From contig JAJEDQ010000084.1 in assembly GCA_022821445.1 (NCBI GenBank), positions 1 through 48,926 of the forward strand: DNA of 48,926 nt, written 5' to 3'. This DNA is from Acidimicrobiia bacterium. GTDB taxonomy: Bacteria; Actinomycetota; Acidimicrobiia; Acidimicrobiales; Bin134. This document shows positions 33,144-41,012 of this stretch, one piece after another. The translations under genes and the position numbers were made by a program. The notes below the pieces were generated by a model. The model searched no databases. It saw only the letters and a list, made by a program, of their open reading frames with translations, and had not been told where the DNA came from. Position 1 is the first letter of the stretch, and each line of letters begins with the position of its first letter.

Positions 33144-34189
33144 CAGCCCACCACCGGTTTTGCAGCGAGCCCGGCCCGCCGTCGCCGCACAGCCCGGAAC
33201 TTGATGGTGACCAGGAACGCCACCATGCCGTGAAGCAGCACGAGGGCAGGTGGAGGAAGATCCGTCACGATCGGCAGGAACAAGATGGCCGACTGCAAGC
33301 CGCCGAAGAAGACCGCGGCCACGACAGTGCCCCAGACACTCAGCATGCCCACCAGAGCTACTACTACGGCAGTGAAGCCCACTTCAGGTGAGAACCCAGT
33401 GACCAGTCGCGCCCCGGGGCCGTGGAGTTCCACCGCACCGGCGAGGCCGGACAGCGCCCCGGAGAGTGCGAAAGTGCCCAGACCCACACGGCGCACGTCT
33501 ATGCCCTGCCAGCGGGCCATTGTCGGGTTTCTGCCGACCAGCGTCATCGTCAACCCGAAGCGGGTGCGCTCCAATAGGAGCCAGACCAGCACGGCCACAC
33601 CGCCGACGAGGAGCAAAGCGGTGACCGACACGCCGGAGCTGTCGGTGATGCGGAACGCTTCGGGTATGCGTTCGCTGGCCGCTGTCTGGCCTGTTCCCGA
33701 CGGGTTGCGCAAGGGTCCAGCGGTCAGGTACTGGAGCACCAGCGCACCGATGAAGCTCATCATCAGCGTGGTCAGCACCTCGTCAGTACCGAACTGCACG
33801 CGTAGGTAGCCAGGAAGCAGCGACCAGGCCATCCCCGCCAGAATTGCTGCGATCATCCCACACATGATCACCAGCGGTACCGGGCCTTCGCGCCAGCCCA
33901 AAGAGACGACGAGGGCCGAGCAGGCCCCCACATAGAACTGTCCCTGCCCCCCGATGTTGAAGAATCCCGCCCGGAACCCGATCACTACCCCCAGACCGAT
34001 GAGCAGCAACGGGATCGTCCAGCGGATTGTTGAGGTTGCGGCACCCGTCGCGGTTATCGACCCTTGGATGATGCCGGACAAGACGGTGCCCACGCGGTAG
34101 CCGCTGACCCACAGAATCAAAGCTGTGAGCATGAACGAGACGACAACCAGCAGAACGGTGGATGCCACGCGTTGCAGGCCACCGGTCAT
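33143..34189 (-). CDS. ABC transporter permease, BMP/nucleoside type (first permease)
   Basis: A 348-residue permease with about eight membrane spans and the class motif FRAGFFNIGGQGQFYVGA near residue 72. It resembles YufP/NupP-type permeases that work with BmpA-like lipoproteins. The start overlaps the ATPase stop (ATGA at 34186-34189) and its stop overlaps the second permease start, so translation of the set is coupled. Confidence 0.9.
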   Translation of the reverse strand: MTGGLQRVASTVLLVVVSFMLTALILWVSGYRVGTVLSGIIQGSITATGAATSTIRWTIPLLLIGLGVVIGFRAGFFNIGGQGQFYVGACSALVVSLGWREGPVPLVIMCGMIAAILAGMAWSLLPGYLRVQFGTDEVLTTLMMSFIGALVLQYLTAGPLRNPSGTGQTAASERIPEAFRITDSSGVSVTALLLVGGVAVLVWLLLERTRFGLTMTLVGRNPTMARWQGIDVRRVGLGTFALSGALSGLAGAVELHGPGARLVTGFSPEVGFTAVVVALVGMLSVWGTVVAAVFFGGLQSAILFLPIVTDLPPPALVLLHGMVAFLVTIKFRAVRRRRAGLAAKPVVG

Positions 34190-35736
34190 CGGAGTGCCCC
34201 TGTCATGGCATCGCCCACCGCTTGACGGTCATAGGGCGCATTGAAGCGCGCCACAATGCTCCCGCCGTACATCACGAGAAGGCGGTCGGAGAGCTCGAAC
34301 AACTCGTCAAGGTCGGAGGACACCAGCAGGACGCCGGCCCCCGCGTCTCTCAATCCCCGCAAGGAGCTACGCACAAAGTTCGTGGCAGAGAAGTCCAGGC
34401 CGCGGGTGGGCTGGGCGGCAACAAGCACCTCGAGTCCGGAGGCCAACTCCCTCGACAGCACTAGGCGTTGAACGTTGCCACCAGAAAGGCTCTCGGCGGG
34501 TTGTGCGACAGTGTTGTAGCGCACTTGCCAAAGGTCCATCGCCTCGGACGCTTGCCGCTTGTACTGGCGCAGCGAGATCAGCGGGAACTGCCGCCGCCTT
34601 CCAATGAGGCGGAGCGCTGATTGGTTCAACCAAAGAGGGGCGCTGCGGCTGATCCCCTCGCTATTGCGGTCGAAGGGCACGAGGCGCAGACCTCGCAGTC
34701 GCCTCCGAGCAGGAGGAGCGCTGGTCATCTCTTCTCCGCCGAGAAGCACTGAGCCCTCGGTGACGGCGCTCAGACCTGCGATCACCGAGACGAGGCTTCG
34801 CTGGCCGTTTCCCTCCACGCCGGCGATTCCCACGATCTCGCGGGCTTCGACGGCGAGGTCGATACTGGCAAGCCCGGGCTCGAAGGCTGATTCCCGGCTT
34901 GAGACTCGCACCAGTTCCAACAGCAACTGCTGCTCAGCGTTGGCGGCTGCCTCCACCGCGATGGCCCGGTCGGCATCTGGTGCGGGCCCGACGATGGCAT
35001 CGCTGAGCTGGCCCTGCGACACCCCGGAAATCTCGCTTGGCCCCAGGACCAGTTTGCCGTCGCGCAGCACGCTCACGGTGTCGGCGACGGCAGCTACCTC
35101 CCGCAGCTTGTGCAGCACGATGAGGATCGTCACCCCATCGTCGCGTAAGCCCCGAAGCCGCTCGAACAATGTGTCGGTGGCTGCCGGCGTGAGCAGGGCA
35201 GTGGGCTCGTCCAACAGCAGGATTCGCGCCTCGGACACCAGTGCTCGAACGATCTCAAGCGACTGGCGGGTCTCAACGGGCAGATCCCGGATGCGCGTCG
35301 CCAGCACATTCGTGCCGCCGACCTCGGCTACCTCGTTTTGCCAGCGACGGTACAGCTCGGTCCGCCTGTAGACCGAGTGGCTTTCCGGACGGGCGGCGGT
35401 CAGCTCCAATGCCTCCGCCACGGTGAATGAAGGAGGCAGGGAGAAGTGCTGGTGCACCATTGCCAGGCCCGCGGACTTGGCGGCGCGTACGTCGCCGGGA
35501 GGGATCTGATTGCCTGCTATGCAAACGGTGCCGTTGTCGGGGGCCTGAAGGCCGCCCAATGCCTTGGCGAGAGTGGTCTTGCCTGCCCCGTTCTGGCCGA
35601 CCAGCGCGTGGATGCGTCCCGCGGCAAGGTCGAGGCTGATGTCGTGGAGGGCTTGGACCGTGCCAAATGAGACGCCGAGAGACCGGCAGCGAACCGCCGG
35701 TACTTCGGCGGATGCCGGTCCGCTCGGCACCGTCAT
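34186..35736 (-). CDS. ABC transporter ATP-binding protein with two tandem ABC domains
   Basis: A 516-residue sugar/nucleoside-class ATPase (RbsA/YufO-like). First domain: Walker A GQNGAGKTT, Walker B ILLLDEPTALLTP. The usual LSxGxxQ signature is here LPVETRQSLEI, which is unusual. Second domain: degenerate Walker A GVEGNGQRSL, intact signature LSGGNVQR, and AAQPTRGLDF. One degenerate site is normal for this class; a weak first signature makes the split of functions worth noting. ATG 35736 is chosen because it lies 20 bp after the lipoprotein stop; the open frame extends further. Confidence 0.88.
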   Translation of the reverse strand: MTVPSGPASAEVPAVRCRSLGVSFGTVQALHDISLDLAAGRIHALVGQNGAGKTTLAKALGGLQAPDNGTVCIAGNQIPPGDVRAAKSAGLAMVHQHFSLPPSFTVAEALELTAARPESHSVYRRTELYRRWQNEVAEVGGTNVLATRIRDLPVETRQSLEIVRALVSEARILLLDEPTALLTPAATDTLFERLRGLRDDGVTILIVLHKLREVAAVADTVSVLRDGKLVLGPSEISGVSQGQLSDAIVGPAPDADRAIAVEAAANAEQQLLLELVRVSSRESAFEPGLASIDLAVEAREIVGIAGVEGNGQRSLVSVIAGLSAVTEGSVLLGGEEMTSAPPARRRLRGLRLVPFDRNSEGISRSAPLWLNQSALRLIGRRRQFPLISLRQYKRQASEAMDLWQVRYNTVAQPAESLSGGNVQRLVLSRELASGLEVLVAAQPTRGLDFSATNFVRSSLRGLRDAGAGVLLVSSDLDELFELSDRLLVMYGGSIVARFNAPYDRQAVGDAMTGALR

Positions 35737-35755
35737 CAATACGAGGCTATCGGCC

Positions 35756-36871
35756 TCAGAGTTCGGGGTTGAAGGGAACTTCGAGGGATCCGCTCTTGAT
35801 CTGCGAGCGAGCCTCTTCGATCTCATCAAGCGTGGCGTTGATGATCTCCACCATCTCCGTCGGGCCGTTGGCGAGGAACTCGGGGCTGATCACCAGGTCC
35901 ACGCCGCCCTCGGCCACACCGGCGCCGATGTAGCCGGGCGTGTAGTCGTCGCTGAGGGCGTGCTCGACTTGATCGTAGAGAACCTGGGCCCAGTACAGCA
36001 GGACGCTGCCGATCACGGCCGGGCTGTCGAAGTAGTTCTCCGAGCCGCCGATCACGTAGCCGCCCTTCTCTTCGGCGGCCTGGATGACGCCGAGGTCGGT
36101 GGCCGCGGCGTCGGTCATGATTACTTCCACCCCGCCGTCGTAGAGCGCCGCGCCGAGTTCTCGGCCTTTGGCGGGATCCTCGAAGGAGTCGGCGAATGCC
36201 GCTTCTCCCGTTATGGCGGAGTTCTTGGTTTGGGCTGCGGCCACGAAGGCGTTGTAGTCGGCGTTCAGCGGCGGGATCGAAACACCGCCCACGAACCCCA
36301 CCTTGCCGGTGGTGTTCAGTGCGCCCGCCAGAATGCCGGCCAAGTAGGTGCCCTTGTAGTAGTCGAACCCAATAGAGACGAGGTTGTCGACGTCTCCCTC
36401 GAATCCGAACACATGGATAAAGCGAGTGTCAGGGAAGTCTGGCGCGACGGCCACGACGGCATCCTGCATGGGCGGGAAAGTCACCGCGATGATGTCGGTG
36501 CCCTGGTTGGCCAGGTTGCGCAGGGTGGTTTCGAAGGTTGATGGATCGGTCGCCTCAATGAACGTCGTCTCGGCGCCAAAGTCGGCCTCCACCATCTCGA
36601 GACCTCGTACAAGATCGTCGATGGGACCAAGGTCTCCGGCTTTTTGGTTGGCAACAAGGGCTACCGACGGTGCCTCGGCGGGTTCGGGGGCGGGCGTCGG
36701 AGCGACAGTCGGCGCTTCCGTAGGCTCGGGCACCGGCGCCTGTGTTGGCGCATCAGTTGGCGCGGGTGCGGGTTCGGGGGCGGCTGTGCCTCCGTCGTCA
36801 TCGTTGCCGCAGGCAGCGGCAACGAGGGTGAGGGCCAGCAGGATGGCCGCGAACTTGAGTCGATTTCTCAT
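35756..36871 (-). CDS. BMP-family substrate-binding lipoprotein
   Basis: A 371-residue extracytoplasmic binding protein of the BmpA/Med/PnrA family, most members of which bind purine nucleosides. Lipoprotein signal MRNRLKFAAILLALTL with lipobox VAAAC (Cys about 21), then a Pro/Ala/Thr/Glu-rich linker to about residue 68. The periplasmic-binding fold follows (SVALVANQKAGDLGPIDDLV, GFDYYKGTYLAGILAGAL, GKVGFVGGVSIPPLNADYNA). First gene of the transporter part; two palindromic sites lie in its upstream region. The ligand could differ from nucleosides given the catabolic neighbours. Confidence 0.9.
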   Translation of the reverse strand: MRNRLKFAAILLALTLVAAACGNDDDGGTAAPEPAPAPTDAPTQAPVPEPTEAPTVAPTPAPEPAEAPSVALVANQKAGDLGPIDDLVRGLEMVEADFGAETTFIEATDPSTFETTLRNLANQGTDIIAVTFPPMQDAVVAVAPDFPDTRFIHVFGFEGDVDNLVSIGFDYYKGTYLAGILAGALNTTGKVGFVGGVSIPPLNADYNAFVAAAQTKNSAITGEAAFADSFEDPAKGRELGAALYDGGVEVIMTDAAATDLGVIQAAEEKGGYVIGGSENYFDSPAVIGSVLLYWAQVLYDQVEHALSDDYTPGYIGAGVAEGGVDLVISPEFLANGPTEMVEIINATLDEIEEARSQIKSGSLEVPFNPEL

Positions 36872-36917
36872 CAGATTCCTCCCCGCTCATGGCAGTGAGT
36901 TCACTTTAGTGCAAATC

Positions 36918-36955
36918 TTCAATTAATCGAAAGTAAAGATTTTCAATTAATCAAA
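36918..36955. promoter_or_regulatory. Two AT-rich palindromic sites upstream of the BMP lipoprotein gene
   Basis: TTCAATTAATCGAA (36918-36931) and TTCAATTAATCAAA (36942-36955) are near-palindromes 24 bp apart in a strikingly AT-rich 116-bp gap. They are likely operators for a dimeric regulator, perhaps the XRE-cupin protein of the same locus, though no matching pair is seen at 41.0 kb. Confidence 0.5.
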
Positions 36956-36987
36956 AATAAGTTCAACGCCCGACCGACCTGGGTGAC

Positions 36988-37761
36988 TCAACGGCCCTCC
37001 CAGCGCGGGGCTCGTTTCTCACCGAAGGCCCGGATCCCTTCGTCGCAATCGGCCGACGTCAGCACCTCAACCAGCGCCGGAAGGTTGGCCATTCTTGCGT
37101 CGGCTGCGGTCATGTGGGGGGTGCGGCGCACAATCTGCTTGATTGCCCGCAGCGATAGGGGCGCGCACGCCAGCAGTTCCTCCAGCCAGCGGTCCACCGC
37201 TGTGTCGAGTTCGGCCGCGGGAACGACTTCGTTCAACAAACCCAGAGCGAGCGCCTCGGTGGCGCTGAACCGTTTGCCGGTCAACAGGACTTCCATGGCC
37301 CACTTGGCGGGGAGTTGCCGTGCCAGCGACACGATTCCCCCGTCGAGGGGAAGGCGACCGATGCGGGGCTCCACGAAACCCAACACCGCGTCCTCTGATG
37401 CCACCGCCAAGTCACACCCCACCACCAGCTCCAAACCGCCTCCAAGGGCGTAGCCGTTGACCCTGGCCAGCACGGGCACGTCCAGTGAGTCGCGCAGCGG
37501 CAAGTGGCCGAAACCATCTCGGCGGGGATGAAGCCAGTAGTCGAGGTCCTTGGCGCCCTCGGCGCGCATGTCGTCGCCGGCGCAGAAGGCGCGGTCGCCG
37601 GCGCCGGTGAGCAACACCACCCTCACTGAGCGGTCTGCTTCGATGGCTTCCCAGGTTCGCAGAAGCTCGTCTTGGTGGGCCTCGTCGATGGCGTTGAGCC
37701 GCTCGGGGCGGTTGATCGTTACCCGGGCGACGTGGTCGGTCACGACTAGATCGATGCTCAT
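36988..37761 (-). CDS. Enoyl-CoA hydratase/isomerase family protein
   Basis: A 257-residue crotonase-fold enzyme acting on acyl-CoA. The oxyanion-hole segments are AFCAGDDM (about 59-66) and NGYALGGGLELVVGCDLA (about 102-119), followed by EPRIGRLPLDGG, in which one of the two typical catalytic glutamates is preserved. The start overlaps the CoA-transferase stop (ATGA). Pairing with a CaiB-type transferase resembles the CaiB/CaiD pairing of carnitine metabolism, but the substrate is not established. Confidence 0.88.
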   Translation of the reverse strand: MSIDLVVTDHVARVTINRPERLNAIDEAHQDELLRTWEAIEADRSVRVVLLTGAGDRAFCAGDDMRAEGAKDLDYWLHPRRDGFGHLPLRDSLDVPVLARVNGYALGGGLELVVGCDLAVASEDAVLGFVEPRIGRLPLDGGIVSLARQLPAKWAMEVLLTGKRFSATEALALGLLNEVVPAAELDTAVDRWLEELLACAPLSLRAIKQIVRRTPHMTAADARMANLPALVEVLTSADCDEGIRAFGEKRAPRWEGR

Positions 37762-38957
37762 GCCAGAACTCCTGCGGTCAAGAGCGCCTTCACGCGCTCT
37801 GATTCGATTCCGTAGTCCGCCAGTGCCTCGGCTGTTCCTTCGCCGAGGCCTGGCGGGGAGTGCCGCATGGAGGTTGGCGTGTCCGGGAGGTGTACCGGCG
37901 AAGCCAGCGAGCGCAGCGGCGTCAGAGCCGGTCGGGGCATCTCCACGATCATCGGCGCGGTATGCGGGTCGTCCAAGGCTTCCTCGAGGGTTCGCACCGG
38001 CGCGCAGAGCACGTCTTGGGCCTCGAGGCGCTCGATCACCTCATCAGAGGTGAACCGCCCAATAGCCTCGGCGATCAAGGCCTGAAGGCGAGGTCGGTTG
38101 GCGGCCTGGTCGGCCATGGTTGCGAAGTCGGGCTCGGCTGAGAGGTCGGGCAGGTCCAGGGCAGCACAGATGTCGCGCAGAGGATTTGGCTTGAATGCAC
38201 CGACCACGACGACTTCGCCGTCGGCTGCGGCGAATGTGCCCACCAGGGGGAGTCGGGCCCAGTTCACGATGCCGCGGCCCATCAACGCTGTTGTGGCTTC
38301 CAAGATCTGCATGGCGAGAAGGGAGTCGTAGAGCGAGACTTCGACCCTTTGGCCGAGTCCCGTGCGGGTCCGCTGAAGCAGCGCCATGAGGATTCCCTGC
38401 ACCATGTGCATTCCGGCGGTGTAATCGGCAAGCGATACGGGGTAGATGGCGGTGGGATGGCCGTCATCGGCCTTGTGCGACATCGCCCCGGTGAGAGCCT
38501 GCGCCAGGATGTCCTGGCCGCCCTTGTGGGCGTACACCCCTTCGGTGCCGAAGCCGGTGCCTTGGGCATAGACGATGCCGGGATTGATCCCCGACAGGCG
38601 TTCGTAACCCAAACCCAGGCGGTCCATCACGCCGGGCCGGTAGTTGTTGACCACCACGTCGGCCCCCGCCACGAGTTCGTCGATCAGGGCCAATCCCTCG
38701 GGTACGCGGACATCGACCACCAGGCTGCGCTTGTTGCGGTTCACCGCCCCGAAGGCGGGATGCTCGGCGCCGTCGGGGTCGACGATGGCGTGTCGGAAAA
38801 TATCGCCGCTGCCGGGACGCTCGATCTTCAGCACGTCTGCCCCATGGTCGGCCAGAAGCTGAGTGGCGACTGGGCCCATCATGATTTGCGAGAAATCCAG
38901 AATCCTTATCCCGGCCAGCGGCTGGGCCGCGTTGTTATCCGCGGCCCCGCCGCTCAC
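37758..38957 (-). CDS. Family III (CaiB/BaiF-type) CoA-transferase
   Basis: A 399-residue transferase that moves CoA between carboxylic acids. N-terminal GIRILDFSQIMMGPVATQLL and ADVLKIERPGSGD, then NRNKRSLVVD. The likely catalytic Asp is D178 in VSLADYTAGMH, aligning with the Asp of formyl-CoA transferase. Starts with GTG 38957 overlapping the preceding oxidoreductase stop (GTGA) and overlaps the hydratase start. It would activate an acid made or imported by this locus. Confidence 0.9.
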   Translation of the reverse strand: MSGGAADNNAAQPLAGIRILDFSQIMMGPVATQLLADHGADVLKIERPGSGDIFRHAIVDPDGAEHPAFGAVNRNKRSLVVDVRVPEGLALIDELVAGADVVVNNYRPGVMDRLGLGYERLSGINPGIVYAQGTGFGTEGVYAHKGGQDILAQALTGAMSHKADDGHPTAIYPVSLADYTAGMHMVQGILMALLQRTRTGLGQRVEVSLYDSLLAMQILEATTALMGRGIVNWARLPLVGTFAAADGEVVVVGAFKPNPLRDICAALDLPDLSAEPDFATMADQAANRPRLQALIAEAIGRFTSDEVIERLEAQDVLCAPVRTLEEALDDPHTAPMIVEMPRPALTPLRSLASPVHLPDTPTSMRHSPPGLGEGTAEALADYGIESERVKALLTAGVLA

Positions 38958-40315
38958 GGGGCCCCCTTCGCAGGGGGGCTGGCCGGGTGCGCCCGGGGGG
39001 AGGGGATATCTCCCGGGTCGGCGCCTTGACGGCGCAGGCGGCGCTGGACTGCTGCGACGTCCGCTTTGCGGGCGGCAACACCGGAGTCCAGCGCCTCGAC
39101 GGCGGCCGTGCCCGCCGCCTCGCCCATCGCCATACAGGGAGGGATTTCCCGAGACAGCTTCTGGGCTTCGGGAGTCACTGAGTAGTGCCGCCCGGCGACC
39201 AGAAGCTGTTCCACTTTGCGCGGCAGTATTGCCCGGTACGGGGTGTAGTAGCCGCGGCCGCGGGCCACGCTGTCGGCAAAGTGCACCCGGTTGACCACAT
39301 CGTCTTTGGTGACGACGTACTCGCCATCGATGAGGCGCGACTGGCGTACCCCGATCTGGGGTGCCACGTCGATCACAACAGCCTTCTCAAACCCCGGATA
39401 TTGCCCGCGCACGTATTCCACGAGGCTGGCGATTCTCTTGCGCCCCTCTCGGTCGGCGGCGGTGAGATCTTCCACCCTCAGCCCGTCGTATCCGGTCATG
39501 TGCGGACAGTTGCACCACACCACGCCCGGCAAAGGTGTTTTCAACCACCACATCGCCCAGGAGCCGCCGAGGATGCGCCGCGCCTCGCGGTTGACCGCGT
39601 GGCACTCGGCGGGTTGGGTGTGCTCAAAGTGCTCGGCGGTATCGGTATCCACGTTGCCGAGGCGAAAGACCGTGGTCACCATGTAGGAGCCCTCCACAAA
39701 AGGAGCGCCCGCGGTGGCGGCTACATCGGCGTCGCCGCTGGCGTCGATCACAACATCGCCTAGGACAGCCTGGGGGCCGGTCTTGGTTTCGCAGATCACA
39801 CCGGAGATGGTGTCGCCCTCCATGATCGGCGCCGAAAACCATGAGTGGAGCCGGACTTCGACCCCGGCCTCTTCGACGAGGTCGTTTGCCACGCGCTTCC
39901 ATCCGTCGGGATCGAAGGCCACGGCGTAGACGATGGACTTCTTGGGGCCCTTGGCATAGAGGTCGAACACACCCCAACGGGACCAGCGATTCCACATCTC
40001 GTCGCTGAGTACCCTGTCTTCGGGTGGTGCATACACGGCCAGTTTCAGCGCCTCGAGGCGATCCACCATCTCCTGGGCGATCCCGTGAACGGTGACCTCC
40101 TCGGCGCCATCGGCAAAATCGTCGAGCACCAGCACCATTCCTCCTGCTGCCAGGCCTCCCAGATGGGCGTAGCGCTCCAAGAGAGTCACGCTTGCCCCTT
40201 GGCGGGCGGCTGAGACGGCCGCGGCCAAACCAGCCGGCCCGCCCCCCACCACGACCACGTCGCTTTGGGCCATCACCGGCGCGTCGGCGGCCGGTCGGGT
40301 GACTGATTCGCCCAT
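38954..40315 (-). CDS. FAD-dependent oxidoreductase (FAD_oxidored family)
   Basis: A 453-residue flavoprotein. Rossmann FAD motif DVVVVGGGPAGLAAAVSAAR at about 19-38, then LERYAHLGGLAAGG, and the second dinucleotide-site motif DVVIDASGDADVAATAG near 190. The C-terminal ILPRKVEQLLVAGRHYS and GEAAGTAAV are typical of this family. The C-terminal tail is Pro/Ala-rich and probably disordered. It begins five bases after the regulator stop and overlaps the CoA-transferase start. The substrate is unknown; it may act before CoA activation. Confidence 0.85.
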   Translation of the reverse strand: MGESVTRPAADAPVMAQSDVVVVGGGPAGLAAAVSAARQGASVTLLERYAHLGGLAAGGMVLVLDDFADGAEEVTVHGIAQEMVDRLEALKLAVYAPPEDRVLSDEMWNRWSRWGVFDLYAKGPKKSIVYAVAFDPDGWKRVANDLVEEAGVEVRLHSWFSAPIMEGDTISGVICETKTGPQAVLGDVVIDASGDADVAATAGAPFVEGSYMVTTVFRLGNVDTDTAEHFEHTQPAECHAVNREARRILGGSWAMWWLKTPLPGVVWCNCPHMTGYDGLRVEDLTAADREGRKRIASLVEYVRGQYPGFEKAVVIDVAPQIGVRQSRLIDGEYVVTKDDVVNRVHFADSVARGRGYYTPYRAILPRKVEQLLVAGRHYSVTPEAQKLSREIPPCMAMGEAAGTAAVEALDSGVAARKADVAAVQRRLRRQGADPGDIPSPRAHPASPPAKGAP

Positions 40316-40319
40316 CGCC

Positions 40320-40967
40320 TCAGAAGCTCGGCGGGGTCACCACCCACAGCGACACCGAAGTGACATCGCCGGGGTTCTCGTACCAGTGGGGGATGGTGGA
40401 GTCGTAGGAGATCGAATCGCCCGCCCGCAGCACGTAGCGGGTGCCGCCGACGTTGACGGCGTGCGTTCCCTCCAAAACGATGCCGAACTCCTCGCCTTCG
40501 TGCATGAACGGAGTGTCCTCGGTGGAGTACCCCGGCTCGGTCTCAATGCGGATTACCTCAAGGGCGCTATCGGGTCGGGCGGTGAGCAATTCGGCCACGA
40601 CCAGCTCATCGTTGGGGAGATTGAGCCGGCGGCGGTCCTCACGTCTTACCACGGGCGAAGTCATCTGCTCGCCGGCGACCAGGCGTGCTACTGGAATGCC
40701 GAGCGCGTGGGCCACCTGCACGAGCGTGTTGAACGACGGGTTGCCCTGCCCCCGTTCGACCTGCGAGAGCAGTCCGGCACTGACCCCTGAAGCCGAGCCG
40801 AGTTGCTCAAGCGTCCAACACTGGAGCTTGCGCAGCCGTTTGATCTCGTTGCCCACTACCTGCACGGTGAGCGGCGGGCGATCGGCGTCGCGAAGGCGGA
40901 CGGTGGAGGGCGGGTTGTGCCAGTTGGAGTTTTCGTTGTTCTGGTCTGGCGAGTGCAAATCGGTCAC
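40320..40967 (-). CDS. XRE-family regulator with C-terminal cupin sensor domain
   Basis: A 215-residue (from GTG 40967) regulator. Helix-turn-helix with WTLEQLGSASGVSAGLLSQV and GQGNPSFNTLVQVAHALGIP, then a cupin domain (PGYSTEDTPFMHEGEEFGIV, YDSTIPHWYENPGDV) that usually binds a small-molecule ligand. An in-frame ATG at 41039 would put the start across the divergent promoter and the GMC start, so it is disfavoured. First gene of the leftward operon and the obvious local controller of both arms. Confidence 0.88.
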   Translation of the reverse strand: MTDLHSPDQNNENSNWHNPPSTVRLRDADRPPLTVQVVGNEIKRLRKLQCWTLEQLGSASGVSAGLLSQVERGQGNPSFNTLVQVAHALGIPVARLVAGEQMTSPVVRREDRRRLNLPNDELVVAELLTARPDSALEVIRIETEPGYSTEDTPFMHEGEEFGIVLEGTHAVNVGGTRYVLRAGDSISYDSTIPHWYENPGDVTSVSLWVVTPPSF

Positions 40968-40996
40968 TTCCAAGAGAGGATGACTATCTTCAGCAA

Positions 40997-41006
40997 AGTA
41001 TATTAT
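40997..41006. promoter_or_regulatory. Overlapping divergent -10 elements of the catabolic locus
   Basis: Minus strand TATACT (40997-41002) faces the regulator gene and plus strand TATTAT (41001-41006) faces the GMC gene; they share two base pairs. The plus element lies six bases before ATG 41013, so the GMC transcript is probably leaderless. Only one polymerase could occupy the site at a time. Confidence 0.5.
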
Positions 41007-41012
41007 TTCAAT

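Noticed and set aside
36650-36800. Pro/Ala/Glu/Thr repeats at the N-terminus of the BMP lipoprotein as a special repeat domain
   Set aside because: Ordinary low-complexity linker after a lipobox, common in actinobacterial lipoproteins.
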